This document shows, piece after piece, positions 8,289 through 16,514 of a stretch of DNA of 64,000 nucleotides. Within the stretch, counting starts at the first letter, position 1. Every line of letters starts with the position of its first letter. Below the pieces are notes generated by a model, which made no database searches, was not told the DNA's origin, and saw only the letters and a program-made list of their open reading frames with translations. Source of the stretch: Chersky-840 sp963794615 (lineage in GTDB: Bacteria; Actinomycetota; Acidimicrobiia; Acidimicrobiales; UBA8190); contig CAWCEP010000015.1 of the NCBI GenBank assembly GCA_963794615.1, forward strand, positions 1-64,000, in the 5' to 3' direction. Made by a program: the position numbers and the translations under genes.

Positions 8289-8723
8289 TCAGGCGTCGAT
8301 TTCAATGACCTCGGTTTCACCAACCGGGTCGGAGTTTCCGGCCAGGTCCGCCTGATCGGGACCGCGACGCTCGGTCCGAGAGATCTCAGCCGTGGCGAAC
8401 CGCAAGGAGGGACCAACTTCTTCGGCCGTGACTTCGACACGGCTACGGCGGTCGCCGTTATCTGTCTCCCAACTGTGCTGCTCGAGGCGTCCCGTGACCA
8501 CAACGCGGGATCCCTTGACCAAGGACAGCGCCACGTTCTCGGCGAGATCACGCCAACATACAACGTCGAAAAACGACGTGGCTTCCTCCCATTCGTCGGA
8601 GCCCCTTGGCTGCCAACGCCGGTTGACGGCCAAACCGAATGTTGCACTCGCTTGCCCATCACGCGTATAGCGAATCTCCGGATCCCGGGTCAGGTTGCCT
8701 GACAGCGTCGTCGTGTTGCTCAT
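8289..8723 (-). CDS. ssb: Single-stranded DNA-binding protein, atypical C-terminus
   Basis: A 144-residue protein starting at ATG 8723, after AGGAGAGCAAGGACG. The OB fold is clear: MSNTTTLSGNLTRDPEIRYT, then FGLAVNR, FFDVVCWRDLAENV, KGSRVVVTGRLEQHSWE and RSRVEVTAEEVGPSLR. It coats single-stranded DNA as an oligomer. The tail is short and ends GETEVIEIDA instead of the usual acidic DDDIPF-type tip that recruits replication and repair proteins. Replicative ssb genes normally sit between rpsF and rpsR, so this is probably a second, specialised copy. It lies downstream of the Tad/LysM genes, which suggests a job with that machinery. Confidence 0.9.
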   Translation of the reverse strand: MSNTTTLSGNLTRDPEIRYTRDGQASATFGLAVNRRWQPRGSDEWEEATSFFDVVCWRDLAENVALSLVKGSRVVVTGRLEQHSWETDNGDRRSRVEVTAEEVGPSLRFATAEISRTERRGPDQADLAGNSDPVGETEVIEIDA

Positions 8724-8891
8724 CGTCCTTGCTCTCCTCGTCTGTCGCACGCCTTCTGGCGGCAAGCTCCATCTTCGAGCATCGACCTCGCTCCCAACCT
8801 CCCCGGTGGGTGACTGAAGTCCTTGCTGGAACAGAATGAAAGCCGGATAACCCAGTCGGCGACTCTCCGATAGTCGATCTCCCGAGTCGTC

Positions 8892-9632
8892 TCAGTGATG
8901 TCGGGAAACGAACGATCGCCGAGAAAGCTTGCGGTAAAGCGCCAAGGTCTCCGGATGCACAGCATCGAATGGCTCAATCTCGTCGGCCACGAGATGGACG
9001 AGCTCCGAGAACGTGGACTCAACACCGGCAGGATTTCCAGCTGCGTCAGCCGCACTCATCAGTACGCGGTACAACCGCTCATCGTACGGGGATACCCTCA
9101 AACCTTGACGTGCTGACCACTCGGCGCCGGGGGCGTCGTTGGCTTCCAGACGATCTTGAGCGTATCGGAATGCCAGATCCACGACCCCTGCCTCGACCGT
9201 GGCGAGAATGCCCTCGAGAATTACCCAGTCATCCGAACGAAGACCATCGAATGGTCGGCCGACAACGAGAGTCAACGCCTCCCTCCAATCGTCAGGAGTC
9301 CGTGATCGGGACAGATCAACGAAACTGTCCCAGTCCGTCCTTACATGGGGTCCGAGTGCCAACCGGCCACGCGATCGCGGAAGGTGATCTTCCCCCGCCC
9401 GGGATGTTCCCAAGGATCGACGGGCGGCCGAAGCGGTGGAATGAAGGCTCGCCGGTGCCATCACTTTCTCGGGCCAGAGCGCTGTCGCCCATTGTTCGTT
9501 GCTGGCACCGCCCGGGTGAAGTGCGAGATATACGATGAGCTCCACCGCCCACGCGCGCGTGAATTGCCGAGCCGCTCCGCTGATCGCCACCTGGCCCAAC
9601 ACCCGAACCAAGACCTTCGGCTCATCCGACAC
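8892..9632 (-). CDS. SARP-type wHTH + BTAD protein, probable C-terminal part of the LysM protein
   Basis: A 246-residue protein with an OmpR-like winged-helix N-terminus (VRVLGQVAISG, then AVELIVYLALHPGG and a LWPE segment) and a helical bacterial transcriptional activator domain from about residue 95. Together these give the SARP/BTAD architecture. The GTG at 9632 lacks a ribosome site. The same frame continues upstream without a stop back to about 9720, reading ...STGSLLEPVVNGNTTVP..., and overlaps the end of the LysM gene. In other actinobacterial Tad loci the LysM and BTAD parts form one large protein, so I read this as the C-terminal third of a protein broken by one frameshift near 9715-9722. 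Confidence 0.75.
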   Translation of the reverse strand: MSDEPKVLVRVLGQVAISGAARQFTRAWAVELIVYLALHPGGASNEQWATALWPEKVMAPASLHSTASAARRSLGTSRAGEDHLPRSRGRLALGPHVRTDWDSFVDLSRSRTPDDWREALTLVVGRPFDGLRSDDWVILEGILATVEAGVVDLAFRYAQDRLEANDAPGAEWSARQGLRVSPYDERLYRVLMSAADAAGNPAGVESTFSELVHLVADEIEPFDAVHPETLALYRKLSRRSFVSRHH

Positions 9633-9681
9633 CTGGGGAATGGCCGGGACAGGGACGGTGGTGTTGCCGTTGACGACAGGC

Positions 9682-11790
9682 TCAAGAAGCGAGCCAGTGG
9701 AAGCGAGCGCGGCGCTCCGGGATTGGGAGAGTCAAGCTCCTGTAAGGCTCGTGATCGGGTGTGACCCCGCTCGTCCGGGCAGCCACCGACACAAGTTTGG
9801 CGACTCCTTCGACAAAGTCCGGAGGAACCGATTGAGTGGAGAGCGAGGATCGCTTCAAATTCTCGCCGTCAACCGCGACACGACCCGCTTCAGCGCGAAC
9901 ACGCCACCGTGCCGAGGGAGTATCACGTCCACAAATCACAGCCACACCGGAGGATCCATCTCCAGCGACACCGATGAGTTCGTCGATCGCATCCAGCTGG
10001 TCCTCAGATGCACCTGGTGAACAGACGACGACGCTGAGGTCCCACGTGTCGCCCCCGTCACGCCATCGGCTCTCGTTATTGGTAGCGAGCTCGACGGAAG
10101 CGAGGAGGGCCCCACGTTCCCGAACCCTGCGCTTCATTTTCGCACTCACCTTCGATACAGAGACAGCGTGGCTTACCCGCTCCAATCCCTCGATTTCCTC
10201 TCCGAACCCGATGAGGACAAGGTCGATCTGATCGGCCCACTGTGCGGTGGCCAATTCAATGGCAATGGCCTGGATCACGGAATCAGTGTCAGGTCCGGAG
10301 ATGGCCACCGAGCCTGCCGACTCGATGTTGACCATCAGGATCCCGGCCCCGTCTCTGCCCAGTGTCACGAGCGAGGGCAGAGGTGCATCGATTCCGACAA
10401 CCTCGGGATCGGTTCGGAGCTCCTCGAGGCGTTGCCCACTCTTGGCCAACATCCAGCTCGCCTTGTCCGGTCCGGCTTCAAAGGGCGGGGGTGGCGCCGG
10501 ACACGAGCGCGTCGGATCCAGCACGATTTCGACAGCATCGTCACGAAGGAGAAGAGCAGAAACGGCGGGAATCTCGAGATCGCCTCGTCGTCTGGTAACC
10601 GAGAGCAGGCGAATGCTCAGGTCTACCCAATCGGCCGAACCCGGGTCGGTCGCGATCCGCAGACCTCGTTCCAACTCTGTCAGATCGCCTTCTGGCAGCG
10701 CGATCCGAAGACCGAGGGCTCGATTCCGTTGCTGGGCTCTTCGCATCCGGTCGAGCAACGCCACGATCCCGGCGCCAAGGAGTCCGTATCCAATAGGCGC
10801 AACCGGCACGTGGGATCCGGACCGTTCCCTCTCATTTCCCAGATCTCGACTCGGCGTCGAAGCGGATATCTGCCGATTCGAATGGTCATCAAGGGTCATC
10901 GGCGAATCGAGAATGGCTTGCGATGACGAGCTCCTCTCGGGCGAAGAGGGCGCGAGCAGGACGCTCGTGGCTGGAGTCGGTCCAACAGGACCCGTCACCA
11001 TGGTTAGCGACGTAGGCTCCGCGGCCGGGGCCGGAGGTGCTCCCGTACCAGTCGTTGGAATGACGAGCAGCCAACCTGGTCGTATCCAATGATCGTCGAT
11101 GAGCGTTTCCCCGTCGGGTTGCGGCCGGCCGTAGTTGGCGGCGGCGATCAGCCGCCAGGCCAATGGGGTGCCGAGCTCCGCGTTGGCGATCGACCACAAC
11201 GTGTCTCGAGGCTTGACCGCATAGATCCTCTGAGACGTCTCGAGGACCGTGTTGGACGATTCGGTCCCCGACCCATGTCCGGTTAGGCTCATTGTGGATT
11301 GAGGATCTGGTCTGTATCGGGGTGCAGCGGTCAGTGGCGTGGAAATATTCGATGCACTCGCTGAGGCAACGTGCAATCGCAGAGGCGTAATCTGTCGGTT
11401 CGGTACTCCGAACAACAGGCAAGCCCCCGCCAGCCAAGTAACCAGCGATTGAACGTGACGGCTACCGGGCATCCTTCCCGGAGGGCGGCCTCGGACCCGA
11501 CCCAGGATCTCCACACAAACACAGAGGACGAACCAACCCCACGACAACCAAGCAAGGGACCAGACCAGATAAACAGTGGCGCGATCACCAAGGTGACTTC
11601 CCAGCAAATGCCCAATCTGACCGGGATGATCGGCGAGGTTTCGCACGCTCGTCGAAGAGGGAACGGCGTGTGCTCCTACGAGCGCCAGGGGAGCGCCCGC
11701 GACAAGGCCGACAAATACGAGCGTCCAAACAATTCGCGACATCAGAGAGCGGTGATGAATAGCTCGGAGCCGATCGAACGTCACGCTCAT
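9682..11790 (-). CDS. Membrane-anchored LysM protein of the Tad locus
   Basis: A 702-residue protein. Its ATG overlaps the upstream stop by one base (TGATG) after a GGGAGG ribosome site. It has three membrane segments near residues 19-41, 71-94 and 112-130, and a LysM domain at about 188-246 (YAVKPRDTLWSIAN ... WIRPGWLLVIP) that would bind peptidoglycan. A Ser/Pro-rich linker, another hydrophobic stretch (PIGYGLLGAGIVALLDRMRR) and a long cytoplasm-like region follow. The ending RFHWLAS looks like frameshifted sequence, because the +1 frame continues into the SARP-type domain. The intact protein would link the cell wall to a DNA-binding module. Large LysM/BTAD proteins of this kind are familiar near actinobacterial tad genes; their role is not established. 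Confidence 0.8.
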   Translation of the reverse strand: MSVTFDRLRAIHHRSLMSRIVWTLVFVGLVAGAPLALVGAHAVPSSTSVRNLADHPGQIGHLLGSHLGDRATVYLVWSLAWLSWGWFVLCVCVEILGRVRGRPPGRMPGSRHVQSLVTWLAGACLLFGVPNRQITPLRLHVASASASNISTPLTAAPRYRPDPQSTMSLTGHGSGTESSNTVLETSQRIYAVKPRDTLWSIANAELGTPLAWRLIAAANYGRPQPDGETLIDDHWIRPGWLLVIPTTGTGAPPAPAAEPTSLTMVTGPVGPTPATSVLLAPSSPERSSSSQAILDSPMTLDDHSNRQISASTPSRDLGNERERSGSHVPVAPIGYGLLGAGIVALLDRMRRAQQRNRALGLRIALPEGDLTELERGLRIATDPGSADWVDLSIRLLSVTRRRGDLEIPAVSALLLRDDAVEIVLDPTRSCPAPPPPFEAGPDKASWMLAKSGQRLEELRTDPEVVGIDAPLPSLVTLGRDGAGILMVNIESAGSVAISGPDTDSVIQAIAIELATAQWADQIDLVLIGFGEEIEGLERVSHAVSVSKVSAKMKRRVRERGALLASVELATNNESRWRDGGDTWDLSVVVCSPGASEDQLDAIDELIGVAGDGSSGVAVICGRDTPSARWRVRAEAGRVAVDGENLKRSSLSTQSVPPDFVEGVAKLVSVAARTSGVTPDHEPYRSLTLPIPERRARFHWLAS

Positions 11791-12248
11791 CAATCCTCCC
11801 TCGTGACGCCATGGACATTCGAGGCACTGGCAGACGCGGAGACACCGATTTGCCGAATTCCGACGATTCCCAAAATTTCCGTCGAGACTGATGACTGCAC
11901 GTGAACAATCACGGTTTGACCAGAGATCGTGACGGTACCGGAGGTTCCGACTGATCTGAGATAGGCGTACGCAGCGCGCGCGGCACTGGCGGGGTCGATC
12001 GCGACCGTTCCCAATCGGAGGGCTTCGACGGAGATCTGATCGGCGCCGAGACGTGCGGCCTGTTCCGACTCTCCCGCCGCGGCACTCTGTGCGGCTACAG
12101 CTCGGCCCCCATCGACCACGAGGCCTATTAGTGCAAAGAGCGCGAGGGCGAGCACTGCCAGAAAGACCGTGAATGATCCATCCTCGGTACCGCGCCAATG
12201 GCGATCTCGTCCCGCCCCGGTCAACGGAACCTCATCTCGGTCCGTCAC
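11790..12248 (-). CDS. TadG/TadE-like pseudopilin
   Basis: A 152-residue protein. The GTG at 12248 overlaps the preceding gene's stop by four bases. An N-terminal polar stretch leads to GSFTVFLAVLALALFALIGLVVDGGRA (as two adjoining parts: GSFTVFLAVLAL and ALFALIGLVVDGGRA), the TadG-type membrane anchor with an Asp-Gly-Gly after the helix. Beyond it is an extracytoplasmic domain of about 90 residues (AAGESEQAARLGADQ ...). Such proteins are minor pilins or assembly factors of the Tad pilus. It is the third consecutive TadE/G-like gene and is coupled to the LysM gene downstream. Confidence 0.82.
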   Translation of the reverse strand: MTDRDEVPLTGAGRDRHWRGTEDGSFTVFLAVLALALFALIGLVVDGGRAVAAQSAAAGESEQAARLGADQISVEALRLGTVAIDPASAARAAYAYLRSVGTSGTVTISGQTVIVHVQSSVSTEILGIVGIRQIGVSASASASNVHGVTRED

Positions 12249-12697
12249 GGTTGAACCGATCGGTACGGATCGATTGTCGCCAGTTGGGTTACCTGAAGTG
12301 TGGTCGAGCCAGGAAACCCCGGGACCATCAGGTCCGAGAAATCGACGTGGCAAGACACAGACACCCGGACGGTGGAACCGGGCACGAACGGCTCAGCATT
12401 CACATTGACGCTTGGATCGACGCACGAGTGGGTCGACGCGAGCACAGGGGTGGCGGCTGCAACCGCTGCTTCTTGGGCTTGAGAAGCCGAGCCCGCCACA
12501 GAAGCAGCATCAGCCGCTGCACGGGCGCCCCCAACGAGCTGCTCACGAGCCAGGGAATACCGACCAAATCCGAGGGCCACGAGAACGAACAATGCGATGA
12601 CTGGGGTGAGCACGACGAGCTCAACGGTGAGGCTTCCTCTGGCGGCACTCCGATGGGGCCGATTCTGTTCTCGCCGCTCTCCCTCAGCCTCCGACAC
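12245..12697 (-). CDS. TadE-like pseudopilin
   Basis: A 150-residue protein starting at GTG 12697, overlapping the end of the preceding pseudopilin gene by 14 bases. After a charged cytoplasmic start comes the TadE signature: GSLTVELVVLTPVIAL, with the conserved Glu after a small residue and a Pro in the helix. A domain with several Ala/Ser-rich helices and two cysteines (HSCVD, VSVSCHV) follows. Processing by a prepilin peptidase at the Gly before SLTVE is expected from the family. It sits within the Tad operon between two similar genes. Confidence 0.85.
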   Translation of the reverse strand: MSEAEGERREQNRPHRSAARGSLTVELVVLTPVIALFVLVALGFGRYSLAREQLVGGARAAADAASVAGSASQAQEAAVAAATPVLASTHSCVDPSVNVNAEPFVPGSTVRVSVSCHVDFSDLMVPGFPGSTTLQVTQLATIDPYRSVQP

Positions 12698-13076
12698 GGA
12701 ACTCCTGCTTTGTACCCACGCTGGCTGCCGAGACCGGAAGATGAAGGCCAGGAACGATCGATTCCGTCAGACCGCTCACCCGCACTTCGACCTCGTCGTT
12801 CGGCAGCAAAGACGCCTGGACAGAGGGATTCGTCACGACCTGACTGGCTGATTGCACCAAGGCCAACTCAGCTTCCGCGATCCCAGCCCTCAACGAGCCA
12901 CCCTCGACGCACGCCGCCTGATCGCCACGAGTGGCGGCCGCCTGGACGAGCGTCGACGCGTGAGCCCAGAGACATACCTGCACGGCGAGCAAGATCACCA
13001 GCATCGCAGCGGGGATGGCTATTGCGGCCTCGACGACCGATCCCGCGTCACCGGCCAACCTCCCTCGTCGAATCAC
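12684..13076 (-). CDS. TadE-like pseudopilin
   Basis: A 130-residue protein. I chose GTG 13076, with GGGGA upstream; a TTG at 13097 overlapping the pilin stop is the alternative. It has a TadE-type signature, DAGSVVEAAIAIPAAMLVIL, with Glu at +5 after Gly and a helix-breaking Pro, and then a domain of about 90 residues with two cysteines (VCLWAH, AACVEGG). A longer open frame runs upstream to 13328 but is Arg/Gly-rich and overlaps the pilin gene. A likely minor pilin of the Tad apparatus. Confidence 0.8.
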   Translation of the reverse strand: MIRRGRLAGDAGSVVEAAIAIPAAMLVILLAVQVCLWAHASTLVQAAATRGDQAACVEGGSLRAGIAEAELALVQSASQVVTNPSVQASLLPNDEVEVRVSGLTESIVPGLHLPVSAASVGTKQEFRVGG

Positions 13077-13093
13077 CGGTAGGTCCCCAGCCG

Positions 13094-13285
13094 TCAATTG
13101 AGGTTGATCGAATTGGCCTTGTCCATGACCTTCGCCACGATGATCGCACCGACGGCGATTGCGAGCGCGGCGAACACAGCGGTCAGGATCACCTTCTCCA
13201 CAACACTTCCCTCCTCGTCGCGGCTGGCGGATGCCAATCGGACACGAGCGAAAGTCCACAGCGCTTGGACGTACCACATCATCAT
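13094..13285 (-). CDS. Flp-type pilin-like small membrane protein
   Basis: A 63-residue protein starting ATG-ATG-ATG at 13285, with AAAGGAG about nine bases upstream. It has a charged N-terminus (SASRDEEGSVVEKV) and then one long hydrophobic helix (ILTAVFAALAIAVGAII) and a short polar tail. Size and position between tadC and the TadE-like genes are right for the major Flp pilin. The Gly-Ser-Val-Val-Glu stretch resembles the prepilin cleavage site, though the Glu is at +4 rather than the classical +5 and the usual Tyr is Lys. The strong ribosome site fits a highly expressed structural subunit. Confidence 0.75.
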   Translation of the reverse strand: MMMWYVQALWTFARVRLASASRDEEGSVVEKVILTAVFAALAIAVGAIIVAKVMDKANSINLN

Positions 13286-13342
13286 TGTCTTCTCCTTTCA
13301 TGGCCCAGGTAATCCATCTATACGACATCGGCGAACGGTCGA

Positions 13343-14251
13343 TCAGAAGCCCGACGCGATTCGGGTGAACGCCGGATAACCGATGAAGATGAGGAAACCC
13401 ACAAGAAGAAACGTCCCGGGAATAAAGAGTTTCTCGGTCAGGGCGTTCGCCTCTGCCTCTGCATTGGCGAGCTCGTGACGACGGATCGACGCCGCCCGTG
13501 CTGCCAACGTCGCCCGGATCTTGGCACCCTCCATGCCGGCGAGCCCCGCGGTCGCGGCCAATTCGCCGAACTCCTCGATACCAAGCGTGTCACCGAGCCG
13601 GGCCAAGGCGTCCCAAGGCGGCTCTCCTGTGTCGCGGCTCAGCGACAATGCCGCCAGGATGCGACGAGATACGACGTTCTCACCGAGTTGGGCGGCGGCC
13701 AGGAGGGCGCTCTCGATCCCCATTCCGCCTGCCAGTCCCAAGACGACGAGGTCGAGGAAGGAGCAGATCACCCTTCTCGCATGGCGCCGACCACGTTTGG
13801 CCTCGGCGTCTAACTCGATAATGGGGAGCAGGGCTCCGCTGATGCCGCAGACCACCCCGACAGCCAATGGGACGAGGAGGGGGACGCGCACACCGGCGAC
13901 GACGACGACGGTCCAAGTCAAGACGGGCAGAAGGCTACCGACCGCCGCGCTGACCAAACATCGAACTGCGAGAACCTCGAGTGAGGAATTGGAAAGCGCG
14001 AGGCGAGTGTTCAGCTCGCGTTCGAAGTATCCACGCTCTCGGACGACTTGCGCCACCCGTATCGCGACCTCGCGATCGACCCGCTTGGTATTTCGTTGCC
14101 AAGACAATGGTTCACGGCGCCCAGGAGCGCTCGGCTCGACGACCAGCGCGCTGAAGACGGATTGCAACGACGTCCTCTGACTCCGGAGCCCCGTGATCAC
14201 GCCCGTCACGCCCAACCCGACTCCTAGTGCCAAAAGGATCACGAGGGTCAT
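13343..14251 (-). CDS. tadC: TadC-like pilus inner-membrane platform protein
   Basis: A 302-residue T2SSF-type membrane protein. Its ATG overlaps the tadB stop (ATGA). It has a hydrophobic N-terminus, two helices around residues 92-140, and a cytoplasmic helical F domain (RRVICSFLDLVVLGLAGGMGIESALLAAA ... SRDTGEPPWDALARLGD, quoted in parts). A final helix (FLLVGFLIFIGYPAFTRI) ends the protein. With TadB it forms the platform through which TadA drives pilus assembly. Followed after 57 bases by the pilin gene. Confidence 0.88.
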   Translation of the reverse strand: MTLVILLALGVGLGVTGVITGLRSQRTSLQSVFSALVVEPSAPGRREPLSWQRNTKRVDREVAIRVAQVVRERGYFERELNTRLALSNSSLEVLAVRCLVSAAVGSLLPVLTWTVVVVAGVRVPLLVPLAVGVVCGISGALLPIIELDAEAKRGRRHARRVICSFLDLVVLGLAGGMGIESALLAAAQLGENVVSRRILAALSLSRDTGEPPWDALARLGDTLGIEEFGELAATAGLAGMEGAKIRATLAARAASIRRHELANAEAEANALTEKLFIPGTFLLVGFLIFIGYPAFTRIASGF

Positions 14252-15120
14252 CGCACGGGCTCCGCATCCAGCAACCTGATCTCGGGCGCGGGACGGACCA
14301 AACGAACCATGAGCCCCAGGCCGACGGCGTAGAGGAGGCCAACGGCCCCGAGGACAAGCTGCCCGACCTCAGTCCGGAATGGACTCAGGTACGAGTGGGC
14401 CATAACCGCCACAGCGATAACGAAGGCGAGCGAGAAGAGCATGATGGTCCGGACGCTGCTTCGGGCCGAGGCGCGACTGGCATCGACCCTGAGCTGCATC
14501 GACACGTCTTCTCGGATCGAATCAACCAAAGAGCTGAGGACCTCGACCAGCTTCTGTGCCTGCGAGGTCGCTGCCAGCAGAAGGGCAGAGACCAAGAACT
14601 CTGCCGCGGGATCGTCGACCTCTCGGGCGAAGACTCGGAGTGCCGCTTCGAGAGAGACGCCGTTGCTCAACCGCGTCGCCAATGCCCCAACCTGAGAGCG
14701 GATCGGGACCGGCGCCGAGGCCGCCGTGACGACGATCGCTTGGGCCAGACCCGCCGAACCCGCCAAGGAGTCTCGGAGCAACTCGGTCCAGGTAGCCACT
14801 GCCTCAGTCCTCCGTGAGGTGTCTCCGGGAAGGACCCTTCGGAGGCTTTTCGGCAAGGTTGCAAAGCCAAGCGCCCCGAGAATTCCTGCCACAGGCCATC
14901 CGGTGAGGACGGCGCAGAGCAATCCAAAGAGGGTGGGGACGAAGAATCGCCGCATCTGACGTTGGGGTGCCCGGTCGCCGATCCCGAGGGACTCGGGCAA
15001 GGGGCGATTGGCGAGGTGGGCCCCACGAGTGACCGACCTCTGTGGGTGGATGGCCCACGCGAGACCAAGGATCCCGGCGCCAATCCCAGATCCCAGAAAT
15101 GAAACCGCCAAGGTGGTCAC
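14248..15120 (-). CDS. tadB: TadB-like pilus inner-membrane platform protein
   Basis: A 290-residue T2SSF-domain protein. GTG 15120 overlaps the tadA stop by four bases; the frame is open for another 33 codons upstream, but those lie inside tadA. It begins with a membrane segment (SFLGSGIGAGILGLAWAI), then two helices near residues 90-125. A cytoplasmic F domain (ATWTELLRDSLAGSAGLAQA ... FAREVDDPAAEFLVSALLL, in parts) and two C-terminal helices follow. Forms the pilus platform with TadC. Confidence 0.88.
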   Translation of the reverse strand: MTTLAVSFLGSGIGAGILGLAWAIHPQRSVTRGAHLANRPLPESLGIGDRAPQRQMRRFFVPTLFGLLCAVLTGWPVAGILGALGFATLPKSLRRVLPGDTSRRTEAVATWTELLRDSLAGSAGLAQAIVVTAASAPVPIRSQVGALATRLSNGVSLEAALRVFAREVDDPAAEFLVSALLLAATSQAQKLVEVLSSLVDSIREDVSMQLRVDASRASARSSVRTIMLFSLAFVIAVAVMAHSYLSPFRTEVGQLVLGAVGLLYAVGLGLMVRLVRPAPEIRLLDAEPVR

Positions 15121-16514
15121 CACGGGACCGTCTCGGAACCTCGCAACGACGGCTCGAATCCGCAATTGACCAGCTCTTCGAGCGTGGACGATCGCAGGGG
15201 CGCGGCCTGCTCGGCCCAACCCTTTCCCCCTGATCGGAAGACCTCATTCGAAACCACATGGAGCCCTTCGGCTCCCACGACCTCTTGTACCGAGGAGACG
15301 AAGCGTCGTCGCCTGACGGCCTTAAAGCGCACGCCGTTCGTCTCCGCATATTCGGCGAGATAATCCCGATCGGAGCCCGCCAGATAACGCAGATCGGGAG
15401 CCGAATCGTCGAGATCGACGACCTCGACGAAGACTGTGAAGTGCACCGCTCCTGAAATCAGCAAGTTTGTAGATTCCAAAGGAAGTCGCTCCGGTGCCTG
15501 AACCGCGTAGGAGGCGAGGCGACGGAAGATGCCAAGCGATGAGTCGGCGTGGATCGTGCACATCGACCCGGAGCGACCTTGGCTCATAGCGTTGAGCATG
15601 GGCAGAATCTCATCACCCAAGACCTCGCCCACAATCACTCGATCCGCATTCATCCGGAGAGCCCTTCGGACGAGGCGGGCCATCGATATCGCACCCTCTC
15701 CCTCTGCGTTGGCTGGCCGGGCTTCGAGTGCGACCAGGTCGGGGTGTCGATCGGGAATCGAGTCCAGGCCTAGCTCGAACGCCTGCTCAATCGTGACGAC
15801 CCGCTCTCGCGGAGGGATGGCCGATGCCAACGCACGAATCAACGTGGTCTTCCCCGAGTTCATCGCGCCACCCACCACGATGTTCTTTCTGGCCCGAACA
15901 GCGGCAGCCAAGAAGCTGGCGAGGGTGGCGTCCAGTCCACCCATTTCGACGAGGTCGTCGAGCGTCAGGTCCACGAAGCGGTGACGCCGGATCGACACGA
16001 CTGGCCTCTGTACCACGGACATCAGCGCGGAGAGGCGGCTCCCATCTGGCAAGCGCAGGTCCAACTCAGGATGAGAGACGTCGAATCGCCGTTCGGACAG
16101 CCCGAATCGCGCCGCGGCTGACCGGAGCATTTCGGCAAGTTCGGCATCTGAGTCCGCAGCAGGTTCGACACTCGCCTTTGTCCCATCTGCATAGGTCACC
16201 CAAACTCGGTCACACCCATTCACGTCGATGTTCTCGATTGCAGGATCATCGATCAATATTTGCAACCGTCCTAATCCGAACAACGCGTCGAGAACAGACC
16301 TCGCGACTCGTTGCTCGTCCGTTACATCGAGAGGGGCGTTCCCACCTTCAACGGATTCGGCCGCGTAGGTCTCGAGATGCGAGAAGGTCAGCTCTCGAGC
16401 AAGCTCCCGACGATCGTCCAACGCCAATTCGTATCCGGTGGTACTTGACAGATCGTCAGCCACCTCGGCACGAAGTCTGGAAACCAGGGAAGCCAGTTCG
16501 TCGGATGTCTTCAT
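15117..16514 (-). CDS. tadA: TadA/CpaF-type pilus assembly ATPase
   Basis: A 465-residue secretion ATPase. The N-terminal domain (residues 1-180) includes IENIDVNGCDRVWV and LRLPDGSRLSA. The Walker A motif is GAMNSGKTT at about 216-224, then the Asp box IEQAFELGLD, Walker B RVIVGEVLGDE and the His box MCTIHADS. It hydrolyses ATP as a hexamer to extend, and probably retract, the Flp pilus. The start overlaps the TadZ-like gene by four bases. The tail beyond about 375 is longer than in minimal CpaF proteins. Confidence 0.93.
   Translation of the reverse strand: MKTSDELASLVSRLRAEVADDLSSTTGYELALDDRRELARELTFSHLETYAAESVEGGNAPLDVTDEQRVARSVLDALFGLGRLQILIDDPAIENIDVNGCDRVWVTYADGTKASVEPAADSDAELAEMLRSAAARFGLSERRFDVSHPELDLRLPDGSRLSALMSVVQRPVVSIRRHRFVDLTLDDLVEMGGLDATLASFLAAAVRARKNIVVGGAMNSGKTTLIRALASAIPPRERVVTIEQAFELGLDSIPDRHPDLVALEARPANAEGEGAISMARLVRRALRMNADRVIVGEVLGDEILPMLNAMSQGRSGSMCTIHADSSLGIFRRLASYAVQAPERLPLESTNLLISGAVHFTVFVEVVDLDDSAPDLRYLAGSDRDYLAEYAETNGVRFKAVRRRRFVSSVQEVVGAEGLHVVSNEVFRSGGKGWAEQAAPLRSSTLEELVNCGFEPSLRGSETVPW

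Noticed and set aside
12684..13328. 214-codon version of the TadE-like gene
   Set aside because: The extra N-terminal part is Arg/Gly-rich, overlaps the whole pilin gene and lacks homology features; the shorter start is supported by a ribosome-site-like GGGGA.
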